From Metasolibacillus sp. (lineage in GTDB: Bacteria > Bacillota > Bacilli > Bacillales_A > Planococcaceae): DNA of 64,000 nucleotides. A program made the translations under genes and the position numbers. The stretch is from NCBI RefSeq assembly GCF_025291715.1, contig NZ_JAMBIZ010000014.1, positions 1-64,000 on the forward strand, written 5' to 3'. The notes below the pieces were generated by a model. That model searched no databases and was not told the origin of the DNA. It worked only from the letters and a program-made list of their open reading frames with translations. Every line of letters starts with the position of its first letter. The first letter of the stretch is position 1. Positions 53,212 to 62,620 of the stretch are shown in pieces.

Positions 53212-54216
53212 CTATAGTATCTCCGCCAATAGAAATAAACTAAAATAGACAACAGCTGTAATAAAAATAAATAACCATATAACAAACTTTACTCTAAATA
53301 CACCTAAAAGCATCATTGTATTTTTCAAATCAATCATTGGACCAAAAATTAAAAAGGAGAGGATGGCTGGTGTAGGAAAGATTGAGCTAAACGAAGCACC
53401 TATAAAGGCATCTGCCTCTGAACAAAGTGAGAGGATAAACGCTAACCCCATCATTACCAGCAATGAGGAGGATAAGTCACTTCCTATTGCAACTAATGCC
53501 TTTGTTGACATATAAGTTTGTACAAAAGCCGCTAAAAATGCACCAATAATTAAATACTTGCCCATATCAAAAAACTCGTCTATGGCATGCTTTAGCATGC
53601 TATGTAATTTTTTTAAAAAAGGCTCCTTGTTTGTTTTGACAACATCTTTAGCGTGTAAAAGCTCCCTCTTAAATTGATTTCCTTGAAAAAATAAACTAAC
53701 GAGTAGCGCTATGATGATTGCGAGAATAAAGCCTAAAATCATTCGATATCCCGCTATTTCTAAATTATTTCCGAAAGCCATATATGTTGAAACAATAACA
53801 ATAGGATTAATCAAGGGTCCTGTTAGCATAAATCCAATTGCAGCAGGCAAAGGCACCCCTTTTGTAATCAACCTTCTTACTATTGGTACAATGCCGCATT
53901 CACAGGCTGGAAATAATGCACCTACAAAGCACCCCATAATAACAGCTAGAAATTTATTTTTAGGAATCCATTTTCGAATATGCTCTTCCGTTAAAAATAT
54001 TTGAATAACCCCTGCAATCAATACCCCTATTAATACAAAGGGCAATGCCTCTATTAAAATACTTAAAAATATCGTATTTAAGCTTAAAAATGAAGCTGTT
54101 ACTGTGCTGAAGGAGGTAATGTTATTTAATATCGGTGCTATAAGAAACAGCAATAATAAAATAAACATTCCCCAAGCAATAAATAGACTTCTAGTAATGA
54201 AAGCACCTTTTCCCAT
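53212..54216 (-). CDS. DUF318/UPF0718 permease (YcgR-like)
   Basis: About 334 residues and eight to ten membrane helices. The family signatures F-P-A-C-E-C-G-I-V-P (near 110) and L-C-S-E-A-D-A-F are present; the conserved cysteines may carry a metal or thiol. With the adjacent TIGR03943 protein it forms a conserved pair. ATG 54216 follows GGAGGG. No Zur- or Fur-like box is clear upstream. Confidence 0.85.
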   Translation of the reverse strand: MGKGAFITRSLFIAWGMFILLLLFLIAPILNNITSFSTVTASFLSLNTIFLSILIEALPFVLIGVLIAGVIQIFLTEEHIRKWIPKNKFLAVIMGCFVGALFPACECGIVPIVRRLITKGVPLPAAIGFMLTGPLINPIVIVSTYMAFGNNLEIAGYRMILGFILAIIIALLVSLFFQGNQFKRELLHAKDVVKTNKEPFLKKLHSMLKHAIDEFFDMGKYLIIGAFLAAFVQTYMSTKALVAIGSDLSSSLLVMMGLAFILSLCSEADAFIGASFSSIFPTPAILSFLIFGPMIDLKNTMMLLGVFRVKFVIWLFIFITAVVYFSLFLLAEIL

Positions 54217-54337
54217 AGTTCCCTCCATAGCATTTTGAAGTAGATTATGTTTAAAAGTAACTTATGAGAAATAGCACTGAGATATTCTAATGATTTTTTA
54301 CTGGAGATTGCTAAAATAGAGATGTCAATAAAAAAGT

Positions 54338-54361
54338 GAGCAGGGCTATCTTTCCCTACTC
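54338..54361 (-). terminator. hemY terminator overlapping the stop codon
   Basis: On the leftward strand GAGTAGGG pairs with CCCTGCTC (one G-U), then ACTTTTTTATT. The hemY TAG stop is inside the stem. Confidence 0.7.
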
Positions 54362-55792
54362 ATTTTCAACATCATATTCAAGCAGTTTTGCAAGTATGTT
54401 TTGCGCAGCATCCTTACCTTGTGCAACACATTCCGGTACACTTATCCCCTCATAGGAGCTCCCCGCTATTTGAACATAGGGGAATTGCTGCATTAATTCC
54501 TTTTGCATCGTATGCAGTCGCTTTTCATGCCCTACCGTATATTGTGGCATCCCTTGCTTCCAACGTGTAACAACCGTGAAAAGCGGCTTATCCTGTATAC
54601 CTAATAAACGCGATAAATCCTGTAGCACGGTTTTTTCGATTTCTGTATCTGATAGCTCCACAACAGCCTCATCGCCAACACGCCCAATATAAACACGCAA
54701 TAAATCGCAATCATCTGGCGCTACATTATCCCATTTTCTGTTGCTCCACGTACAGGATGTAATAACAAAATCGCTATTCCTTGAAACGAAAAAGCTCATC
54801 GCTTCTTTATATTTTTCAATTTGCTCACGCTTGAATGCCATCGTTACAGTAGCAATTGTTGCATAATTCATATTCGGTAAATCCTGCATTAAATGATGCG
54901 CTTTAAATGCTTCCTTTGTCGCATTAAAGGGCGATGTCATAATGACAGCATCTGCCTGTATTGGCGTACCATTGTTTACGTGAATCGTCATGGAGTCATC
55001 TAGCCCTTTATCAATCGCTTCTACACGTACCCCTTTTAAAATCGTGCATGCTCCAATTTGCTTCTCTAGCGCTTCTACTAACGTTTCTAAGCCGTTTTGA
55101 AAGGTTTCATAATAAGCTTGCTCGCCTATAATATGAGGATATAAATGCTTACCATTTTTTTTCAAACCGAGCAGTAAGCTACGATGTTCCTTTTCCAATT
55201 GAAAAAATTGTGGAAACATCGCTTGTATGCTTAAATGATCAATATCACCAGCAAATGTTCCTGCTAATAAAGGCTCCACTAAATTTTCAACAACTTCCTT
55301 ACCGAATCGCCGTCTAAAAAAATCACCAATTGGTTCATCTTCTTTTTCTGGCGATTTCGGCAATAATAAATCGCCAATTGCGCGGATTTTTCCTGTCAAC
55401 GAAATTAGACCAGATGTGATAAAGGAAGATACTTGAGGTGCGCCACCTAACATAATACCGCTTGGAATTGGATAAAGCTCCCCCCCAACCGCTACATATG
55501 TTTGGCCTGTATTATGGTGAACCATGTCCTCTTCAATTCCTAAATTAGCAGCTAAGTTACGCACGCTCCCTGACTGATCGAAAAACGATTCTGGACCTCG
55601 CTCAATAATGAAGCCGTCTTTACGCAATGTTTGGATTTTCCCTCCAAGACGCAAAGATGCTTCAATCAATATAATTTCTATAGGTAAATTATTTTTTTTC
55701 GCTTCTTGCTGCAAATAAAAGGCTGCGGATAATCCAGTGATACCTCCACCGACAACAACAACCCTCCGTCTTTTTTTACTTGTCACTCTCAT
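54356..55792 (-). CDS. hemY: coproporphyrinogen/protoporphyrinogen oxidase
   Basis: A 478-residue FAD enzyme with V-V-V-G-G-G-I-T-G-L-S-A-A at residues 13-25, G-G-K-I-Q-T near 50 and the C-terminal dinucleotide loop I-A-G-S-S-Y-E-G-I-S-V-P-E-C. In Firmicutes HemY (CgoX) oxidises coproporphyrinogen III. Last of the hemE-hemH-hemY set, but separated from hemH by a 270-bp gap with several hairpins, so it may have its own promoter. ATG 55792 used. Confidence 0.92.
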   Translation of the reverse strand: MRVTSKKRRRVVVVGGGITGLSAAFYLQQEAKKNNLPIEIILIEASLRLGGKIQTLRKDGFIIERGPESFFDQSGSVRNLAANLGIEEDMVHHNTGQTYVAVGGELYPIPSGIMLGGAPQVSSFITSGLISLTGKIRAIGDLLLPKSPEKEDEPIGDFFRRRFGKEVVENLVEPLLAGTFAGDIDHLSIQAMFPQFFQLEKEHRSLLLGLKKNGKHLYPHIIGEQAYYETFQNGLETLVEALEKQIGACTILKGVRVEAIDKGLDDSMTIHVNNGTPIQADAVIMTSPFNATKEAFKAHHLMQDLPNMNYATIATVTMAFKREQIEKYKEAMSFFVSRNSDFVITSCTWSNRKWDNVAPDDCDLLRVYIGRVGDEAVVELSDTEIEKTVLQDLSRLLGIQDKPLFTVVTRWKQGMPQYTVGHEKRLHTMQKELMQQFPYVQIAGSSYEGISVPECVAQGKDAAQNILAKLLEYDVENE

Positions 55793-55827
55793 CACTCTCT
55801 TGTTATAAGTATCACATATTAGTATTC

Positions 55828-55916
55828 TTTATCTTGATTCAGGAGAAGATTGTGTATCTCCACCAGCTGTATTCAATCAAATAGTTATGTAAACTCCTGC
55901 TGAATCAAGATAAAGC
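55828..55916. repeat. long inverted repeat between hemH and hemY
   Basis: CTTTATCTTGATTCAG-GAG (55828-55846) is the complement of CTC-CTG-CTGAATCAAGATAAAG (55895-55916) apart from a three-base bulge; 48 bases lie between. No coding sequence. It may be a small non-autonomous element or a regulatory hairpin. Confidence 0.6.
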
Positions 55917-55972
55917 TTTCAATCAGTAAGGATTTTTTACTAATTGAGCTAATCAACAGAATTAAACATACG

Positions 55973-56068
55973 AAGGTTGTCTGAAAGGGAATAATCTTTC
56001 AGACAACCCCTATGCTTATTCATTGCAAAGGGCATGCCTCTAAATGACTTTTCAGACATGCCCTTTAT
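55973..56068. repeat. composite of two hairpins (repeat family, copy 2)
   Basis: Hairpin 1 (55973-56009) pairs AAGGTTGTCTGAAAG with CTTTCAGACAACCCC-like bases; hairpin 2 (56025-56068) pairs AAAGGGCATGCCT with AGACATGCCCTTT. The second shares GCAAAGGGCA and AAATGACTTTTCAGAC with copy 1 at 19841. Probably also the hemH terminator. Confidence 0.65.
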
Positions 56069-56072
56069 TCAA

Positions 56073-57005
56073 TTATGCTAGTTTTTTATAAATGGCATCA
56101 ACCATTGCGTCAATAAATAATGGATGTGTATTTGGCATTGCTGGGCGATAATAGCCCACACCTAATTCGTCGCAAACTACTTTACATTCAATATCATTGT
56201 CATAAAGCACTTCTAAATGCTCTGTTACAAACCCTACAGGAGCATACATAAATGCTTTATAGCCATGTGCATTAAATAGCTCACGCGTTAAATCTTGCAC
56301 ATCAGGCCCTAACCAAGGCTCTGGTGTTTTACCTTCTGATTGCCAGCCTACTGCAATATTTTCAATAGTAGCCGCTGCTTTAATTAAGTTTGCTGTTTCA
56401 ATTAATTGATCTTCATACGGATCACCAGCAAGCTTAATTTTTTCAGGTAAAGAGTGATTAGAAATGATTAAGCAGCAGTTTGCACGCTCTTCTGCTGACA
56501 TTTTTTCTAGCTCGCCATCAACAGCTTGGCGCCAATACTCAATAAATTTCGGCTCATCATACCATGCCTCCACAGACGTAATTTTTAGCGTACCACCTAG
56601 CTTGTCCGCCTCTTCCTGTGCACGGCCATTGTATGATTTAATCGAGAATGTAGAGAAATGTGGTGCTAATACAATAGATACAGCCTCTGTAATGCCTTCG
56701 TTGACCATTGCTGCAACGGCATCCTCCACGAATGGCTCGATATGCTTTAAGCCAATAAACACTTTATATTCCACTTCGTCCTGTACTTCATTTAAACGTG
56801 CACATAAAGCATTTGCCTGTGCCTCTGTCATTTTCGCTAACGGTGAAATGCCACCGATTGCACGATAGCGTTCAGCTAAATCATCGATATCCTCTTGTGC
56901 AGGCTTACGCCCATGACGAATATGCGTATAATAACGCTCGATATCCTCTTCCTTGTATGGCGTACCATATGCCATCACTAACAATCCACGTACTTGCTTC
57001 ATCAT
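56073..57005 (-). CDS. hemH: coproporphyrin ferrochelatase
   Basis: A 310-residue ferrochelatase. M-A-Y-G-T-P-Y near residue 10, catalytic histidine in A-P-H-F-S-T-F-S near 180, and E-in-acidic C-terminal region. It inserts iron into coproporphyrin III. ATG pair at 57005/57002 with GAGGTG; the open frame extends 60 bases further into hemE. It follows hemE by 22 bases. Confidence 0.93.
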   Translation of the reverse strand: MMKQVRGLLVMAYGTPYKEEDIERYYTHIRHGRKPAQEDIDDLAERYRAIGGISPLAKMTEAQANALCARLNEVQDEVEYKVFIGLKHIEPFVEDAVAAMVNEGITEAVSIVLAPHFSTFSIKSYNGRAQEEADKLGGTLKITSVEAWYDEPKFIEYWRQAVDGELEKMSAEERANCCLIISNHSLPEKIKLAGDPYEDQLIETANLIKAAATIENIAVGWQSEGKTPEPWLGPDVQDLTRELFNAHGYKAFMYAPVGFVTEHLEVLYDNDIECKVVCDELGVGYYRPAMPNTHPLFIDAMVDAIYKKLA

Positions 57006-57027
57006 TGTCACCTCGTCTAAATTTTGC

Positions 57028-58077
57028 TTATCTGCGCTTTGCAATTTGCTCGCGGCTATAGTCATGAATAAATGTTGTTAAACGCTTTAATACCGCAGGG
57101 TCCACCTCTGGGAATACCCCATGTCCTAAGTTGAAAATATGTCCTGGCGTTTCAAGTCCTTGGTCAATAATTTCTTTTGCACGTGCTTCAAGCACATCCC
57201 AGCTAGCTAAAAGCATTGTTGGATCTAAATTTCCTTGCACAGGCTTTGTAATGCCTTTTGCGCGCGCCTCACTGATTGATAGGCGCCAATCTAAACCTAC
57301 AACATCAATCGGCAATTCATGCCATTCATTCACTAAATGGCTTGCTCCAACACCGAATTGAATCAATGGTACGTTTAAATGGCGTAGCTCACTAAAAATG
57401 CGCGTCATCACAGGCTTAATATAAATACGATAATCGGCTACATTTAAAGCGCCTACCCATGAATCAAAAATTTGAATGGCCTTTGCTCCAGCTTGAACCT
57501 GTGCCGTAATGTCCGCAATAATCATATCGGCAAGCTTGTCCATTAAAGCAAACCATGCTTGTGGCTCTGACACCATAAACGATTTTGTTTTTGCGTAATT
57601 GCGTGAAGGACCGCCTTCAATCATATAGCTTGCTAATGTAAATGGTGCACCACCAAAGCCAATTAACGGCACGCTTAATTGCTCTTGCGTTAACAGCTTA
57701 ATTGTTTCTAGCACATACGGTGTATGCTCCTTGGCATTAAATTCCCCAAGCTTTTCTACATCTTGCTTTGAACGAATTGGATTAGAAATAACAGGACCTA
57801 CACCTGCTTTAATTTTCACATCCACACCTATTCCTGGCAATGGTGTCACAATATCCTTATAAAGAATCGCTGCATCCACATCATATTGCTCAACTGGTAA
57901 ACGTGTGACATACGCACAGAGCTCTGGCTGCATTGTAATTTCTTCAAGTGAATATTTCTCTTTAATCTCTCTATATTCAGGTTGTGAACGCCCCGCCTGT
58001 CGCATATACCATACAGGTGTGTATTCTGTACGTTCACCGCGTGCTGCTTTTAGCAGTGTATCATTTATTGTTTTCAT
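57028..58077 (-). CDS. hemE: uroporphyrinogen decarboxylase
   Basis: A 349-residue HemE with both signatures: [11 protein letters not shown] at 21-31 and [12 protein letters not shown] near 141-152; the C-terminal F-N-L-G-H-G-V is also typical. First gene of the hemEH operon; a Fur-like box lies 73-87 bases upstream of its start. Confidence 0.95.
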   Translation of the reverse strand: MKTINDTLLKAARGERTEYTPVWYMRQAGRSQPEYREIKEKYSLEEITMQPELCAYVTRLPVEQYDVDAAILYKDIVTPLPGIGVDVKIKAGVGPVISNPIRSKQDVEKLGEFNAKEHTPYVLETIKLLTQEQLSVPLIGFGGAPFTLASYMIEGGPSRNYAKTKSFMVSEPQAWFALMDKLADMIIADITAQVQAGAKAIQIFDSWVGALNVADYRIYIKPVMTRIFSELRHLNVPLIQFGVGASHLVNEWHELPIDVVGLDWRLSISEARAKGITKPVQGNLDPTMLLASWDVLEARAKEIIDQGLETPGHIFNLGHGVFPEVDPAVLKRLTTFIHDYSREQIAKRR

Positions 58078-58149
58078 GTTTACTTAATTTACTCTCCCCT
58101 CAATGTCATTGCTTTAAAACAAAATTAATTATTATCGCTTAAATTTTAT

Positions 58150-58164
58150 TGATATCTGTTATCA
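58150..58164. promoter_or_regulatory. Fur-like box between hemE and hmoB
   Basis: TGATATCTGTTATCA matches 12 of the 14 informative bases of the 7-1-7 Fur consensus TGATAATnATTATCA. It lies between divergent hemE and hmoB. It may link heme synthesis or heme-iron release to iron supply. Binding not shown. Confidence 0.55.
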
Positions 58165-58305
58165 ATAGTAAGCTGTCCACCATCTATTGTATAGTTTTCT
58201 TATTAAAATGTCATAAAAATGTTGTTTCTATAACCATGCTTTTGACAAATATCGTTTCAATAGCTTTAAATGGAGGTAGTACTGTAAATTAGGAGGCGAA
58301 CAAAT

Positions 58306-58812
58306 ATGTATATTTATTTCACATCAGGCACAGCGGATTATATGGAGAAAATTCGCGCACAGCATAACGGTGATTCCATTTTTATTATGCACGGTGAGGG
58401 CAATACACTTTTACTTGAAGAAAGCGAGAAGAAAAAATCCGTTTTCGCTGTACCACGCAAATATGAGGTATTAGATGCAGTAGGTGATTTGCAGCAAAAA
58501 GGCTATTTTGTTATGAACAATATCCCTGTTTCAGATGAAGGACGCCCTGTTTTCGAGCATCGCTTTTTAAACCGAGCAGGCGCTATTGACGGGGAACCAG
58601 GCTTTATCGCATTTAGGCTGTTACGCCCATTAGATTCCGATACGTATATTGTGCTAACACAATGGGCAGGACCTGCATCGTTCGAGGCATGGCAATCCTC
58701 ACAAGCCTTTAAAAAAGCGCATAGTGAGCGTCCAGCGACTTCTCCTGCGCAAAATATTTTTAGCGGCAAAAGCTATGTAACAAAATATAGCGCGCCAGTA
58801 GACGAGGAATAA
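58306..58812 (+). CDS. hmoB: heme-degrading monooxygenase HmoB-like
   Basis: A 168-residue protein. The C-terminal ABM domain has the heme-oxygenase pattern: N-R-A-G near 90, W in L-T-Q-W near 119, F-E-A-W and the proximal histidine in F-K-K-A-H near 136. The N-terminal 60 residues match the extension of Bacillus HmoB. It opens heme to release iron. TTGACA upstream at about 58252; AGGAGG before the ATG. Confidence 0.85.
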   Translation: MYIYFTSGTADYMEKIRAQHNGDSIFIMHGEGNTLLLEESEKKKSVFAVPRKYEVLDAVGDLQQKGYFVMNNIPVSDEGRPVFEHRFLNRAGAIDGEPGFIAFRLLRPLDSDTYIVLTQWAGPASFEAWQSSQAFKKAHSERPATSPAQNIFSGKSYVTKYSAPVDEE

Positions 58813-58814
58813 TA

Positions 58815-58850
58815 AAACGAGGCACGGGTTTTTGACCCATGCCTCGTTTA
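58815..58850. terminator. bidirectional terminator, hmoB / ecsB
   Basis: AAACGAGGCA-C-GGGT pairs with ACCC-A-TGCCTCGTTT around TTTTG; A/T-rich on both sides. Confidence 0.85.
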
Positions 58851-58891
58851 TATTTTATTCTACGTTTCTGAAGATTTATTCTACGTTCCCT

Positions 58892-60076
58892 CTATTTCTT
58901 CGACAAGCGTAGCGTCAATTCACTTACAGCAATCATCACAACAAAAATCACATAAAAATGCGGCTGCATCATCGCGCAAAGCGTTACAATCACCGCTTGC
59001 ACAACACTTGCAATGCGTAACAGCTTTTCAACTGCCTGCTTTCGCTGTGTTGGAGCAATAGGGAATAGCATATCCATGCGAAATTCACCGTTCGATAGCA
59101 GGGCAACCTTTAGCTGTAGTGTTGTTGCAAAGGCAAGTGCAGCAGCTACAATCCACGCCACAATCGAAATATCGACAAAAGCTGTAATCACTGCGGCAAT
59201 CGCTGTTAAACGCACCCATAAATAAAAATGGTCATCTGTACGAATAAACGTGCGCCATACTAAATAAAGCTGCGTGTTTTTTTGTGCAAATGGTATCCAT
59301 TTATACACGCCATCTAGCCATGCACGATGGCGAATCGTACCACGTAAATGAGGTACATCTGTGAAATAATTCGCAAAACGATAAAAGCGTAGCATGCGAT
59401 TTTGCTCTAAGCGTACAAAATGTTCGTATGGTACAGGCTGGTCTGCCACGCGCTTTTTCAGAGACATATTGTAAGCAATGAATAGCACTAAATAAATGGC
59501 AGCCATATAAATGCTCGCTGTTAACGCTGTTTCAATTGCTAAAATTGACAATGCCCCGCGCGCTAAACGGTCAATGACAATTGCATGTCCACGGTTGGCA
59601 AAGCGATAATTAAATTCAATTTTCACATTCAAATACTTTAAAGCAATAACAAAAGCAAGACCTAACCAAACCTGCAATGACGATAGCTCTGTCACTGTAT
59701 TTAACAACGGAATCGCCACAATATAGACAATAACAGGAACAATCAGCTGTGACCAAAATGTCCAATTAACTGCCTTTTTAAAATAAGCAGGCATTTGCGT
59801 TTCTAAGGGTAATAAATATACTTGGTCGGGCTCTCGAATGAGCGTTGTTGGGCGACTAAATGCGAGCACAAGCCCAACAGCAGCTGCTACAAGCCACTCA
59901 GCAGGAAAGCTTGCTGGTGCTACTTTCAGCCATTCGCTATATTGATAGCCTGCCGCACCTATCACGAAGACAAAAACAATGGCAATATGTCCTGTCACAA
60001 TAAAGCGCATATATTTTTGGACTTCATTAATATAATGCACAAAGCGCGATTTCCATATATTATCCATGTTGTTCAT
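58892..60076 (-). CDS. ecsB: ABC transporter permease EcsB
   Basis: A 394-residue membrane protein with about eight hydrophobic segments, including paired ones at 35-70 and 110-145, as in EcsB. With EcsA it forms a transporter that affects regulated proteolysis (RasP), secretion and competence in Bacillus. The start overlaps the ecsA end by 17 bases; M-D-N-I-W at 60067 is an alternative. Confidence 0.87.
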   Translation of the reverse strand: MNNMDNIWKSRFVHYINEVQKYMRFIVTGHIAIVFVFVIGAAGYQYSEWLKVAPASFPAEWLVAAAVGLVLAFSRPTTLIREPDQVYLLPLETQMPAYFKKAVNWTFWSQLIVPVIVYIVAIPLLNTVTELSSLQVWLGLAFVIALKYLNVKIEFNYRFANRGHAIVIDRLARGALSILAIETALTASIYMAAIYLVLFIAYNMSLKKRVADQPVPYEHFVRLEQNRMLRFYRFANYFTDVPHLRGTIRHRAWLDGVYKWIPFAQKNTQLYLVWRTFIRTDDHFYLWVRLTAIAAVITAFVDISIVAWIVAAALAFATTLQLKVALLSNGEFRMDMLFPIAPTQRKQAVEKLLRIASVVQAVIVTLCAMMQPHFYVIFVVMIAVSELTLRLSKK

Positions 60077-60812
60077 TGTTGTCTTGCTCCTTCGTCATTG
60101 CGATATATAAATCATCCAAGCTCGCATTTGGCATATTGAAGGCTGCTCGCAAATCGTCCATCGTACCTTGTGCACGAACATGTCCTTCGTGCAATAAAAT
60201 AATGCGGTCACAATATTTTTCAGCCGTTGATAAAATATGTGTCGACATTAAAATCGAAGCGCCCTCTCGTTTTTTCATATCCATTTGCTCTAGTAACGAT
60301 TGAATGCCGAGCGGATCTAAGCCAACAAAAGGCTCGTCAATAATATAAAGGCTTGGGTTAATTAAAAAAGCACTCATAATCATGACCTTTTGTCGCATCC
60401 CTTTGGAAAAGTGTGATGGGAACCAGTTTAGGCGCTTCTCCATTCTAAATTCCTTTAATAAAAAGGAGGAGCGTTCCTTTAAAGCCTTCTCATCTAAGCC
60501 ATAAGCCATCGCTGTTAGCTCTAAATGCTCCTTCAATGTCAGTTCATCATATAAAATTGGCGTTTCTGGAATATAGGAAAAAGACGTGCGATAGGCATCC
60601 ATATTTTCCTTTAATGTTACACCGTTTAAGCGAATTTCGCCCTCCTGTGGTAACAGCGTACCGATAATATGCTTAATCGTTGTACTTTTCCCTGCACCAT
60701 TTAGCCCGATTAAGCCAACTAGCTCCCCTTTTTCAATTGTGAACGATAAATTTTTAATTACAGGCTTACGTGTATAGCCACCTGTCACATTTGTCACTTG
60801 TAAAATTGTCAT
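60060..60812 (-). CDS. ecsA: ABC transporter ATP-binding protein EcsA
   Basis: A 250-residue ATPase: Walker A G-L-N-G-A-G-K-S near 36-43, signature S-K-G-M-R-Q-K near 141, Walker B Y-I-I-D-E-P-F near 160 and S-T-H. First gene of the ecsAB operon, divergent from hit as in Bacillus. Confidence 0.93.
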   Translation of the reverse strand: MTILQVTNVTGGYTRKPVIKNLSFTIEKGELVGLIGLNGAGKSTTIKHIIGTLLPQEGEIRLNGVTLKENMDAYRTSFSYIPETPILYDELTLKEHLELTAMAYGLDEKALKERSSFLLKEFRMEKRLNWFPSHFSKGMRQKVMIMSAFLINPSLYIIDEPFVGLDPLGIQSLLEQMDMKKREGASILMSTHILSTAEKYCDRIILLHEGHVRAQGTMDDLRAAFNMPNASLDDLYIAMTKEQDNNEQHG

Positions 60813-60916
60813 AAAACACCACTCCTATCTCTTTGTTTAGTTTAACAAAAATAAGCAGAACAAGCAGTCAATATATGCTAAAATATATGTACATTTTTAT
60901 GAAGGAGTGTTGAACA

Positions 60917-61330
60917 ATGAGTGAGTGCTTATTTTGTAAAATTATCGACGGCTCTATCCCAAGTACGAAAGTATATGAAGACGAGCATGTTTATGCCTTT
61001 ATGGATATTATGCCATTAACCAAGGGACATACTTTACTAATTCCGAAAACGCATTGCCGTGATTTAATGGAAATGCCTGAGGAAGTAGCAAGCCATTTAT
61101 ATGCGGCGGCACCAAAAGTAGCAAAGGCAATTCAAGCAGCGTTCAATCCAGCTGGCTTAAATACAGTAAACAACAATGGAGCCGCTGCTGGACAAACGGT
61201 ATTCCATTACCATTTACATTTCATCCCTCGCTACGATGAAACGGATGGTCTGCGCTTAGTTTGGACAACAACACAGCCTTCACGTGAAGAGTTAACAGAG
61301 GCGGCAGAAGCGATTAAATCATTCCTCTGA
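60917..61330 (+). CDS. hit: HIT-family hydrolase
   Basis: A 137-residue HIT protein. C-L-F-C-K-I-I near the start (zinc-linked cysteines) and the triad motif H-Y-H-L-H-F near 98-103. It cleaves nucleoside phosphate conjugates such as AMP-lysine or Ap4A. GAAGGAGTG precedes the ATG. Divergent from ecsA. Confidence 0.93.
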   Translation: MSECLFCKIIDGSIPSTKVYEDEHVYAFMDIMPLTKGHTLLIPKTHCRDLMEMPEEVASHLYAAAPKVAKAIQAAFNPAGLNTVNNNGAAAGQTVFHYHLHFIPRYDETDGLRLVWTTTQPSREELTEAAEAIKSFL

Positions 61331-61388
61331 AAATTTGAGTTGCTTTTTCATGCATTTATCCGTACAATCAAATATAAGTTTTCGCTAA

Positions 61389-61447
61389 TAGCGATGAGCG
61401 CATATTAGGAGAACGACAAAATTAGCTGAGCTTAGAGGAGACGAGAC
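61389..61447 (+). promoter_or_regulatory. TRAP-type triplet leader overlapping trpP ribosome site
   Basis: Five triplets TAG, GAG, TAG, GAG, GAG at 61423, 61428, 61433, 61438 and 61443, each separated by exactly two bases, with further TAG/GAG at 61389, 61396 and 61406. The last ones contain the Shine-Dalgarno (GAGGAG). In Bacillus, tryptophan-bound TRAP binds such triplets and blocks trpP translation. Triplet spacing is seen; TRAP is inferred, and its gene is not in this window. Confidence 0.75.
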
Positions 61448-61449
61448 AA

Positions 61450-61977
61450 ATGAATACGAAAAATTTAGTTTTAATGGCACTTTTAGTTGGGGTCGGTGCT
61501 ACACTTTATGTGATTATTCCAGGCATTAATGGAGGTATGAAGCCAGACTTTATGCTAACAATGATGTTTATTGGCATTTTATTATTCCCAACCTTTAAGG
61601 AAACATTTTTATTAGCACTTTCAACAGGCGTGCTTTCTGGATTATTTTCAACATTTCCAGGTGGCTTCGTACCAAATATTATTGATAAAGCAGTTACAGG
61701 CTTTTTATTTTTAATTATTGTGCTTGCTTTACGTCAATTAGTACAAAAACTAGCTGTTACAATTAGCTTAGTGGCAATTGGCACAATTGTTTCTGGATCA
61801 ACTTTTTTAGCAATGGCATTGCTATTAACAGATGTACCAATTAAATTTTCCGTTTTATTTTTAACAGTCGTATTGCCAGCAGTTGTTTTAAACACAATTG
61901 CCTTCGTTATTATTTTCCCGATTGTTAGCAAACTATTAAAACGTTCCAGCTTTAAAACAGCAGTATCACACGCATAA
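61450..61977 (+). CDS. trpP: tryptophan transporter TrpP
   Basis: A 175-residue membrane protein with five hydrophobic segments, matching the TrpP (YhaG) family, a probable tryptophan uptake component. G-G-M-K-P-D-F-M-L near residues 29-37 is typical. Position between hit and yhaH agrees with Bacillus gene order, and the TRAP-like leader supports the substrate. Confidence 0.88.
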   Translation: MNTKNLVLMALLVGVGATLYVIIPGINGGMKPDFMLTMMFIGILLFPTFKETFLLALSTGVLSGLFSTFPGGFVPNIIDKAVTGFLFLIIVLALRQLVQKLAVTISLVAIGTIVSGSTFLAMALLLTDVPIKFSVLFLTVVLPAVVLNTIAFVIIFPIVSKLLKRSSFKTAVSHA

Positions 61978-61982
61978 CTTCA

Positions 61983-62013
61983 AGGGGCTGTCTCACAATG
62001 AGACAGCTCCTTT
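61983..62013 (+). terminator. trpP terminator
   Basis: AGGGGCTGTCTCA pairs with TGAGACAGCTCCT, followed by TTTTTG. Confidence 0.8.
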
Positions 62014-62090
62014 TTGATTAGAATGTTTGTATAATCTCTAGATGTAGTGGTTTAATATATATATGAATTGATTAAAGGAGAGATGCTTTT

Positions 62091-62471
62091 ATGAAAGCGA
62101 AGCCATTTTTAATTGGATTAACTACAGGTATTATTGGTGCTGCAGTTGCCACTATTTTATCTACACCACAATCGGGCAAGGAATTAAGAACAAATATCGC
62201 AAAATTCTCTACAGATGCTAAAGGGCAAATCGGCAATGTCAATACCCAAGCGAAAAACGTTAAACAATCTTTCGTAAATTTGTCAAATGAAGCAAAAAAC
62301 AATATTCCACAAATAATAAAAGAATTATCGCAATCAATTACAAGCTTTAAGCAGCAAATCGAGCCAGAAACTGCTTTATTAAAACAAGAAATCGAGGGAT
62401 TACAGAAATCTATTAGCGAAATCGAGCAAAACTTATCCCAATTTACAGAAAAGGACGAGCAAAATAAATAG
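62091..62471 (+). CDS. yhaH: YtxH/YhaH-family protein
   Basis: A 126-residue protein with one glycine-rich membrane segment (residues 4-21, T-T-G-I-I-G-A-A-V-A) followed by S-T-P-Q-S-G-K-E-L-R, the YtxH signature. The remainder is a coiled coil. Related proteins respond to general stress; function unclear. It lies just before hpr, as in Bacillus. Confidence 0.87.
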   Translation: MKAKPFLIGLTTGIIGAAVATILSTPQSGKELRTNIAKFSTDAKGQIGNVNTQAKNVKQSFVNLSNEAKNNIPQIIKELSQSITSFKQQIEPETALLKQEIEGLQKSISEIEQNLSQFTEKDEQNK

Positions 62472-62620
62472 GTATTTTGATTCACCACACACTATGAAAT
62501 CATGCCATTTTTAATGCTTTTTCGTTATTTTTATGTATAAACAAAATTATTTTATTTTTCAAACTTTAAACTTTTTTCTTTTACTGCTATAATATTTTAA
62601 AATCGCTATGAAAGAAGAAG

